Below the pieces are notes generated by a model that saw only the letters and a program-made list of their open reading frames with translations, searched no databases and was not told the origin of the DNA. Made by a program: the position numbers and the translations under genes. A stretch of DNA of 27,660 nucleotides from a virus, in the IMG/VR virus record IMGVR_UViG_3300021474_000026, positions 1 to 27,660 of that record; one strand, written 5' to 3'. Position 1 is the first letter of the stretch, and every line of letters starts with the position of its first letter. This document shows positions 21,644 through 27,660 of this stretch, piece by piece.

Positions 21644-23329
21644 ATGAAAATAAATTATATTTATGGATTAATCATAATGCTTATTTTGATAGTGATTAAA
21701 TTAAGTTATCTATATGCTCTAGATCCAACACGTATTTTGATTGTTTATAATCTTGACTTTACGGACGATCAGGACGGAGATGGAGTGCAAGACTCCTCCG
21801 AAGTTGCCAATTATTATTCCATGAAGAGAGGTATACCGGCTGGGAATATTTTTGGAATTCACGTAGGAGCAGGAACAGCATCTACAACAGAAAATTTTGC
21901 TACTCTAACAGATTTCTTTAATGATCTTGCTACCCCCCTTAATAACTATCTGATTTCCATCGGATCGGAGACTATCGATACCATTGTTCTTTGTTATGGG
22001 GTTCCTTATTTTATAACGGATTGGGGCACATCCGTGGATAACGCGATCATGCAACTTCCAATAACTATTCTTACAGGACCAGATTTTCAGTCAACATTTA
22101 TTTCTTTTGGAGGTGCTAGGATTTATGGCGGGTATACCGCAGCAGGTCCGACATTCGAAACCGATCAACCAAATTTTGCTCACTATAATACGCATATGTC
22201 AACTTATCAGGGCGGCGCATTTATTTATGATGAATATTTGGTCAGTCGTCTAGATGGGCCGTTGGGAGTATTGGGAGCGATGGGACTTGTAGATATGGCC
22301 AAATGGTCAGATGTTTATGTTTCTTCTCAGCCAGGAGGATATTCAGGAAATATCTACATTAACACGAATACAGAGAATGGATTATCTTATTTACAGACAC
22401 TTCCTAATGTACAGTATGGGAATTTTTACGGTGACGGTGATGTGGACAACAATATAAACATGGAACCGTATTATGCAGAAGATGACAATTTTTTTAATTT
22501 CTATACAATACTATGGAATGGAAGCGAAACAGTTCTTCCTAACGCTAATAATTTCACAAATGGATCTCCTTGTACTTCTGCGCCAAAGTGTCTTCTGTAT
22601 GGTGGATGGTATTGGCAGCACACCACTAACATATTCGGATTATTGGCGGGTTCCGTATTCTGTGATTTCAATAGCTTCTCATTGCAAGGATTAAGAGAAA
22701 TTGCAAATGCTCAATATACCTCTGGAAATATAGGGTCTACTCAAGTCGAAGCATTGATGAATGGCGCTGCGGCCGTAACAGGTTCGATGGCAGAACCAGA
22801 AACCACTGGCGCTCCTCGTCCGAACGTTCTTCTTTATTATCTTATGAAAGGATATTCTTTCGGAGAGTCAGCGATGCTTTCAGCTCAGATGCTAGGATGG
22901 ATGCAAGGAAATGTGGGCGATCCTATGTATGCACCTTTCCAAACAAAAACTTTTACTCTAGATACTTCATCCCCCACAATGTCTTCCGGGTACCCACGCG
23001 TTCAATTTGTTTCCACTACATCTGTCAATATTTTAATAGCTGCTAGCGATTCATCTGAGCCGGAAGTTGTAAGAAGTTCAATAAATTTTGGACTGAGTCC
23101 ATCCTACGGATCAAGTATTAATACAGGTCTTCCTTATTTTCGTATAGAAGAGGTTACGTTGACGGGATTAACCTATAATTCAAGATACCATTATAATGTT
23201 GTAATGACCGATCCTGAGGGATTAACTTCAACGAGCCAAGATTTTACGTTCAATCTAGGAACTCCACCACCTTCAGCAAATCCTTCTTCGGTAGGGAAAG
23301 GTAAAATTTACAATGGAATTTTGCAATAG
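21644..23329 (+). CDS. TIGR03790-family protein with signal sequence
   Basis: After a hydrophobic N-terminus (YIYGLIIMLILIVIKLSYLY) comes RILIVYNLDF, a DxDxDG-type calcium-loop-like insert (DDQDGDGVQD, 41-50), then NYYSMKRGIPAGNIFGIHV and TIDTIVLCYGVPYFI. The pattern xVLVVYNxxxxxSxxxAxYYxxKRGIPxxNxxGI with a YGVP strand is that of TIGR03790. That is an uncharacterised family reported almost only in bacteria with exosortase. The rest includes MNGAAAVTGSMAEPETTGAP, a conserved core segment. A fibronectin-III-like C-terminal domain follows (about 450-545, TLTGLTYNSRYHYNVVMTD). No PEP-CTERM tail is present. Presence in a phage tail operon is unexpected. Function unknown. Confidence 0.75.
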   Translation: MKINYIYGLIIMLILIVIKLSYLYALDPTRILIVYNLDFTDDQDGDGVQDSSEVANYYSMKRGIPAGNIFGIHVGAGTASTTENFATLTDFFNDLATPLNNYLISIGSETIDTIVLCYGVPYFITDWGTSVDNAIMQLPITILTGPDFQSTFISFGGARIYGGYTAAGPTFETDQPNFAHYNTHMSTYQGGAFIYDEYLVSRLDGPLGVLGAMGLVDMAKWSDVYVSSQPGGYSGNIYINTNTENGLSYLQTLPNVQYGNFYGDGDVDNNINMEPYYAEDDNFFNFYTILWNGSETVLPNANNFTNGSPCTSAPKCLLYGGWYWQHTTNIFGLLAGSVFCDFNSFSLQGLREIANAQYTSGNIGSTQVEALMNGAAAVTGSMAEPETTGAPRPNVLLYYLMKGYSFGESAMLSAQMLGWMQGNVGDPMYAPFQTKTFTLDTSSPTMSSGYPRVQFVSTTSVNILIAASDSSEPEVVRSSINFGLSPSYGSSINTGLPYFRIEEVTLTGLTYNSRYHYNVVMTDPEGLTSTSQDFTFNLGTPPPSANPSSVGKGKIYNGILQ

Positions 23330-23338
23330 GAGAATAAA

Positions 23339-23872
23339 ATGGCAGCGATAATTTCATCTCAAATGGCCTACAGTGGCGTATCAATTTACGCCATCGTTAG
23401 AGCGCAAGCCGTACCCGGAGTGACATTGGGTAATGTTGCAAATGGATCAGGTCTAGAATCTTATCTTCTAGCTAATTATTCAACCTATAAAATACCAATG
23501 TCAGAACAAGTTCCTACGGGATATTTTCAGGCCGCTTTTCCTACTTATCTTCCAGCGGGGACATATTCTTTCTCGATTCATCAGGGAACAGGAGTTGCGG
23601 GAGATCCTTCTGTTGATAGAGGCATACTGGACTGGAATGGACTTTCTGAAAATTATACAGGAGTCCTTGCAAATACAATCCCTGAATTAACAGCAGTTCC
23701 ATCGGCAACCCCGACAATCGTACAGGCCATCATGTTTCTATATATGGCTCTCCGGAATCTTAGAACAACAAACGCAACCAATGTCAATATTTGCAATGCC
23801 GGTGGGGCCACGATTACAACCGCGATACGTTCCGATGATGGTACTACGGGAACGAAAGGACGCTTTAACTAA
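23339..23872 (+). CDS. Tail-associated virion protein, unknown (177 aa)
   Basis: AGGAG at about 23328-23333 precedes ATG 23339. No signal peptide is present. The N-terminal half is beta-rich (VSIYAIVRAQAVPG, GYFQAAFPTYLPAGTYSF). A short helical part (TIVQAIMFLYMALRNLRTTN) leads to TTAIRSDDGTTGTKGRFN. The final SDDGTTxTxGK/R motif is a common ending of small phage structural proteins located near tail genes. It marks the return from exported to cytoplasmic proteins in the operon. The next gene overlaps it by one base (TAATG). Confidence 0.65.
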   Translation: MAAIISSQMAYSGVSIYAIVRAQAVPGVTLGNVANGSGLESYLLANYSTYKIPMSEQVPTGYFQAAFPTYLPAGTYSFSIHQGTGVAGDPSVDRGILDWNGLSENYTGVLANTIPELTAVPSATPTIVQAIMFLYMALRNLRTTNATNVNICNAGGATITTAIRSDDGTTGTKGRFN

Positions 23873-24102
23873 TGGCCGATAGCGCACAATCACGAATGAC
23901 AGTCCTGGAAGTTCCTGGGCTTATGATGACGCCATTGCCTCATGGCTCCGAGTCTGCGGCAGATAGGGCGCAACTTGACGATATTTACTCCGGTATATTG
24001 GCAAAACCACCGATGTTTCAAAATATGACCTGTTGGGTTAATGAACAAGAAGAACAACAAATATGGGTTCCTGAAATTGAAATTGTTCCGTGTGATGACT
24101 AA
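23872..24102 (+). CDS. Small hypothetical protein (76 aa)
   Basis: The start ATG overlaps the previous stop and the end overlaps the next ATG, so it is translationally coupled on both sides. The product is acidic (VPGLMMTPLPHGSESAADRA, then a segment ending PEIEIVPCDD). No known motif is visible. Its place directly before the tail nozzle-like gene suggests a small tail or assembly protein. Confidence 0.65.
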   Translation: MADSAQSRMTVLEVPGLMMTPLPHGSESAADRAQLDDIYSGILAKPPMFQNMTCWVNEQEEQQIWVPEIEIVPCDD

Positions 24103-25655
24103 TGGGATTTAAATCAAATATTCTCCATGTCCCAATGCCTGACTCTGGCTTTAATTTTAGCCGGAACTTTGAGCTATTGCCCGATGCGGCTCTTATCGAT
24201 CCTTCGACGAATTACAATCTTCATAATTTGGGTGTTGAGTGCAGGGGTGGAACATCGATCATTGAGAATTCAACGGTTAATGATCGAGTCATGGGTGGCT
24301 ATGATTTTCGACAGTCAAACGGTGATCAAAATATGGTTTATGCAAAACAAAATGGTGTTGTGTATGCAAATACCGATTCGAATCCGATAGCGACCGGAAT
24401 GTCGATTAGCAACTTCTTTAGCTTCAGCCAATTTTATGACACTCTTTATATAGCTGATGGCTCAACGACTCCACAGGCTTGGACGGGAGGTGGCCTAGCA
24501 ACGCCTGTGACTCCCGCGTCCGATTGGGCTGTTTCCGGGAATCCTTTCCAGATTGTCTTTCATCCGAGAGGAGCGAACTTTAGGAATTGGGCTATAACAA
24601 AAAATGGTGTTTATGCTTCTGCAAGTAACAATGGTTCTGACTTTGCGGACGCGGATGTAACCTATATTCCAGTTTACAGCAAGTCTGGTTTAATCGGGGG
24701 CTATACCTTTGGGACAGAATTCTTTGTCTGTAGCCTAACTGAAACTTTCAGAATTGATGATTCAAACTCAGATCCAACACAGTGGGGATACGAAAACGCA
24801 ATTTGGAGTGGTGGCGCAGCTCATTGGCGTCTCATGGTTCATGCCGATAATGACATGTACATTATGACAGATGACCTCACGATTTATTCACTTCAAGGTG
24901 TTTTCCAGACGGGAGATTATCGCTCCGCTTCCGTTTCACGTCCGGCTCAGATTGATAGATATCTTCGCGAAAATTCAACTTTTGTGAATATCCAAAATTG
25001 GCACGCAGCCTATGATCCAAAGATTCGAGCGATCAAATGGTTCATTCAGATATCCGGAACCAATACGAATACTGCACTTGTTCAATTCATAGACCGTGCG
25101 CCAGATAAGATGTGGGCAATTCATAACAATCTGAATTTCCCTTCTGGTTATACATGCTCATGTTCTTTTACTGACAGGAAAACAACGAGCGATTGGAGAA
25201 TAAGAACCGGAGATTACTCTGGGAATATATGGGAACTAGAACAGATTTCACGCAATGATAATAATCAGGCCATTCCGTCCGTGATGAAGTTTAAGCCTTG
25301 GGAGTTCACAAATCCAGTGATGCACAAGCGATTTAATAAAGGAGTTCTGCGCGTTCGCTCAAACACAAACATGAATTTCGTTATCAATGTTTGGGTTGAC
25401 AATGTGAGAATACCCGATATTGACGTGACGGTAGCCGGATCGGGAGCGGTATTTGATACAGCGCGATTTGATATCGATGTATTCGCGGCAGATCAGATAA
25501 GCAATACGCCTTTTGATATTAAGACATTCGGAAAGCTAATGCAGTTTCAAATCAATCACAATACTTTAAATGAAGATTTTTTCTTTGCTGAAATACTAAT
25601 CGCTTATAAAGAAAATGGGATAAGGATATACGATGGTCAATTATCTGGTATATGA
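24102..25655 (+). CDS. P22 gp10-like tail protein (beta-rich)
   Basis: The 517-residue product starts MGFKSNILHVPMPDSGFNFS and has repeating beta elements across its length (GGTSIIENSTVND, YAKQNGVVYAN, FFSFSQFYDTLYIADGSTTPQAW, TFGTEFFVCSLTETFRI, YIMTDDLTIYSL, DYSGNIWELEQIS). This long propeller-like beta structure with LYIADG and YxxxGNIW motifs is characteristic of P22 gp10 / T7 gp12-type tail hub or nozzle proteins, which plug the end of the short tail. No signal peptide is present. The length and the order adaptor ... gp10-like ... ejection protein match podovirus tail modules. The next gene begins inside its end. Confidence 0.75.
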   Translation: MGFKSNILHVPMPDSGFNFSRNFELLPDAALIDPSTNYNLHNLGVECRGGTSIIENSTVNDRVMGGYDFRQSNGDQNMVYAKQNGVVYANTDSNPIATGMSISNFFSFSQFYDTLYIADGSTTPQAWTGGGLATPVTPASDWAVSGNPFQIVFHPRGANFRNWAITKNGVYASASNNGSDFADADVTYIPVYSKSGLIGGYTFGTEFFVCSLTETFRIDDSNSDPTQWGYENAIWSGGAAHWRLMVHADNDMYIMTDDLTIYSLQGVFQTGDYRSASVSRPAQIDRYLRENSTFVNIQNWHAAYDPKIRAIKWFIQISGTNTNTALVQFIDRAPDKMWAIHNNLNFPSGYTCSCSFTDRKTTSDWRIRTGDYSGNIWELEQISRNDNNQAIPSVMKFKPWEFTNPVMHKRFNKGVLRVRSNTNMNFVINVWVDNVRIPDIDVTVAGSGAVFDTARFDIDVFAADQISNTPFDIKTFGKLMQFQINHNTLNEDFFFAEILIAYKENGIRIYDGQLSGI

Positions 25656-26022
25656 CGAATTTGGATTGAAAGAAGTTCTCTGTATTAATTGCGGAAAGGC
25701 AATTAAAACACGGATTGAAATCCGCAGTTCTTCCGACGACAAAGTCATTATTCGTGAGATATCAAAACATGCGGATTATCGGGAGATGCCATTTATTTTA
25801 GATACAAATCAAATCGCTTTCATTATGGTTTGCGATGACTGTAAATTTAAAGAAATGGAAATGGAAATAATATCAGAGAGACTTACGAATGCACTTCGTG
25901 AACAGTTGAAATGGGAAGGAAAGATTCCGGAAGTTATTGAGGCGATTGTGGAACAAAAGAAATTTAACGTTCAACGTAGAGCAGAAACGTCAGAAGTAGT
26001 GGAAGCTCTCAAAGGAAGATAA
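25633..26022 (+). CDS. Zinc-ribbon protein with helical C-terminus (129 aa)
   Basis: Cys17 and Cys20 (LCINCGKAI) and Cys67 and Cys70 (VCDDCKF) form a zinc ribbon around a central beta segment (KTRIEIRSSSDDKVIIREIS). A charged helix follows (REQLKWEGKIPEVIEAIVEQ). An AAGGA at about 25622 is the ribosome-binding site, and the gene overlaps the tail gene by 23 bases. Zinc ribbons of this layout are found in small phage proteins near tails and in regulators. Function is not established. Confidence 0.65.
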   Translation: MVNYLVYDEFGLKEVLCINCGKAIKTRIEIRSSSDDKVIIREISKHADYREMPFILDTNQIAFIMVCDDCKFKEMEMEIISERLTNALREQLKWEGKIPEVIEAIVEQKKFNVQRRAETSEVVEALKGR

Positions 26023-26023
26023 C

Positions 26024-26968
26024 ATGCCGGCGCAATTTACAATCCCACTTATCGTCGTTGTTCCAGGGCAGATTATAGCAGCTTCGCTATGGAATAATGA
26101 ATGGAATAATATTTTCGTAAATCTAACTCCATTGGGAGTAGATACCTATTCAAATACAGATTCACAAATGCAAACCGCAACAGATCCATACCCGTCTGGA
26201 TCGACTTCTCGTCCGACTTCATTGGCGGGCGAATTGGAAAGGCTAAGATTTATCATTGATGCTATTACAGGAAACACATACTGGTATCAACATCCAGTTA
26301 TAAGTATTTCTGCGCTAAATGCTCTTTTCCCTCTTGGTCCAACCAATCTTGGTCCTAATTCGGTAACTGACACCCAAATTGCTGCTAGCGCGATTGGGGC
26401 AGGTCTAACTGGTGGTGGAGGATCTCAAATATCGGCAGTTGTTGATAATTCAACAATAGATATAAATGGATCAAACCAAATTGAAGTTAAGGCGAATGGC
26501 ATAACATTATCGCAATTAGCTACAGCATTAGTAGGTTCCGGTCTATCTACGTCAGGATCATCTATCATAGTTTATATAGACAATACGACAATCGATTTAA
26601 ATGGCAGTGGCCGTCTTGAAGTAAAAGCGAATAGTATTGGAACAGCGCAAATTAATACAACTGGACTACCTCCTCTGGTTGGATTGAAATCAATTCAAAC
26701 AGTTAATGCTTCAACGGTAACCGTATCAACCGGACAAACTCAAGGAAATTCAAATACAACCATAGCATCTGTGAATACGGCAAAAGTTGCTTTATGCGTG
26801 GTAGCCGTGACGATTGCATCAAGTGCTAATACCGCCCATATTTCACCCATGGTGTCAGTTTCTTTAACTAATGCGACAACTTTGCATATAGTAATTAATA
26901 CGACAGAGGCCACCGCTGGCGGTGCTATTTCTTATAACGTCACTGTCACAATTCTAGAATTCAATTAA
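26024..26968 (+). CDS. Short tail-fibre protein (314 aa)
   Basis: The N-terminus (TIPLIVVVPGQIIAASLWNN, then EWNNIFVNLTPLG) is a common phage fibre attachment motif in which LWNNEWNNI anchors to the tail. The middle has two similar units: GLTGGGGSQISAVVDNSTID followed by SNQIEVKANGIT, and GLSTSGSSIIVYIDNTTIDL followed by SGRLEVKANSIG. These are typical trimeric shaft repeats. The C-terminus is a beta-rich domain (about 225-314). No signal peptide is present, unlike the larger fibre-like genes upstream. Receptor-binding or structural fibre is likely. Confidence 0.75.
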   Translation: MPAQFTIPLIVVVPGQIIAASLWNNEWNNIFVNLTPLGVDTYSNTDSQMQTATDPYPSGSTSRPTSLAGELERLRFIIDAITGNTYWYQHPVISISALNALFPLGPTNLGPNSVTDTQIAASAIGAGLTGGGGSQISAVVDNSTIDINGSNQIEVKANGITLSQLATALVGSGLSTSGSSIIVYIDNTTIDLNGSGRLEVKANSIGTAQINTTGLPPLVGLKSIQTVNASTVTVSTGQTQGNSNTTIASVNTAKVALCVVAVTIASSANTAHISPMVSVSLTNATTLHIVINTTEATAGGAISYNVTVTILEFN

Positions 26969-26977
26969 GGGGATTTT

Positions 26978-27660
26978 ATGAGCTGGCTATCCAATACTCT
27001 AGGGACATCGCGCCCGAACGCGCCGACGCTTCCACAGGCTCCGACGCTTCAAGCACCGCAGCTTCCACAATATCCGGGATTCACTCCTCAGCAAACTGCA
27101 CTCTTGGGCCAACAACAGCAGACTTTGACGGGGGCGCAGAACGCTTTGAGTGCGTATGGCTCAAATCCCTATTTGCAGCAAAGCCAACAAGCAAGCCAGC
27201 AAGCTTTAACCAATTATCAAAATTCCTTGACGGGCAATATTCCTCAAAACCAAATGATAGCCCAGCAGCAGCAAGAGGCGTGGAACCAAGCTGTGCAGCA
27301 AGCGGCTCAGCAAGGGATTAGGATAACAGGAAGCACTCCCGGGGGTGCCATTTCACAATCAACGGCAGGGAATCAGATTATTTCTGATTTTAATAAGACA
27401 TGGGGAGCTTTGAACCAAAACTATAATTTGGGTCAACAGCAAATTGGATTGCAAGCTCAACAAGCTGGAAATCAACAAGCTAACACACAATTCCAAAATC
27501 AACTAGGTGGCGCTAATACGGTTTCCCAACTGAATCAAAATCTTCAAGCACCATATTTACAACAATCTTTAGGTCAATATGGTCAACAGACGCAACAGGT
27601 ATTAAGTAATACCGATATTGCTAACCAGAATGCTATGAATGCTTACCAGCAACAACTTCA
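26978..27660 (+). CDS. Gln-rich ejection/pilot-type protein, 3' end outside the window
   Basis: AAGGGG at 26967-26972 precedes ATG 26978, and the frame is open to the window end (227 codons seen). The product begins MSWLSNTLGTSRPNAPTLPQ, is about one-quarter Gln, and is dominated by helical segments such as AWNQAVQQAAQQGIRITGST and GLQAQQAGNQQANTQFQNQL. Such Gln/Ala/Asn-rich, low-complexity proteins with a short SWLSxxLG-like start are typical of internal virion proteins ejected with the DNA in podoviruses. The position after the tail genes fits. The remainder of the gene is not visible. Confidence 0.7.
   Translation, partial: MSWLSNTLGTSRPNAPTLPQAPTLQAPQLPQYPGFTPQQTALLGQQQQTLTGAQNALSAYGSNPYLQQSQQASQQALTNYQNSLTGNIPQNQMIAQQQQEAWNQAVQQAAQQGIRITGSTPGGAISQSTAGNQIISDFNKTWGALNQNYNLGQQQIGLQAQQAGNQQANTQFQNQLGGANTVSQLNQNLQAPYLQQSLGQYGQQTQQVLSNTDIANQNAMNAYQQQL

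Noticed and set aside
1-27660. CRISPR array, tRNA genes, integrase or insertion sequences
   Set aside because: No regularly spaced palindromic repeats, no cloverleaf with a TTCGA-type arm, and no recombinase or transposase motif were seen on either strand.

Overview
The window is a contiguous piece of a tailed-phage genome, most likely a short-tailed (podovirus-like) virus of a bacterium. Every supported gene is on the + strand, and the genes are tightly packed with many ATGA, TGATG and TAGTG overlaps. A P22-type structural order is recognisable: terminase large subunit, portal, scaffold, SU10/DUF5309-type major capsid protein, head-tail adaptor, a beta-rich tail (nozzle) protein and a Gln-rich ejection-like protein. 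There is no tail tube, sheath, tape measure or integrase. Lysis genes and a DNA polymerase are also absent, so the genome continues beyond both ends. Shine-Dalgarno sites of AGGAGG type, sigma70-like promoters and Sec-type signal peptides point to a bacterial, probably double-membraned host. The host lineage cannot be read from the sequence.

Region 1 (1-2350) holds small early genes and replication functions: an end-truncated small phage protein, a replication initiator with an O/DnaT-like C-terminal motif, a RusA-type Holliday-junction resolvase, two tiny single-span membrane proteins and two tiny Cys-rich proteins. A promoter at 339-368 opens onto a leader with long-range pairing ahead of the initiator. 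The initiator gene itself carries four exact-spaced 10-bp repeats that could be an intragenic replication origin.

Region 2 (2322-5190) starts at a near-consensus promoter and encodes a small-terminase-like protein, followed by a string of very small Lys-rich or acidic proteins. Several of these end in Gly-Gly-Tyr and several use GTG or TTG starts. A 255-bp stretch before the large terminase (4937-5191) has coding-like frames and a perfect 7-bp hairpin but no clear gene start.

Region 3 (5192-14411) is the packaging and head module. Two glycosyltransferases, one GT-A/GT2-like and one GT-B/GT4-like, are inserted between a small neck-like gene and the head-tail adaptor. A hairpin directly after the major capsid gene is the best terminator candidate.

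Region 4 (14408-23329) is the unusual part. Five consecutive genes each begin with a Sec-type signal peptide although they sit inside the virion-structure operon. They encode a fibre-like beta protein, a 1328-residue repetitive fibre, a beta-sandwich protein, a protein with a GH43-like five-bladed propeller, and a member of the TIGR03790 family, which is known mainly from exosortase-carrying bacteria. The last three are more AT-rich than the head genes. Together they look like an exported or surface-directed glycan-active module carried by the phage.

Region 5 (23339-27660) returns to ordinary cytoplasmic virion genes: a small tail protein, a P22 gp10-like tail protein, a zinc-ribbon protein, a short fibre with a duplicated motif, and the start of a Gln-rich ejection-type protein that runs off the window.
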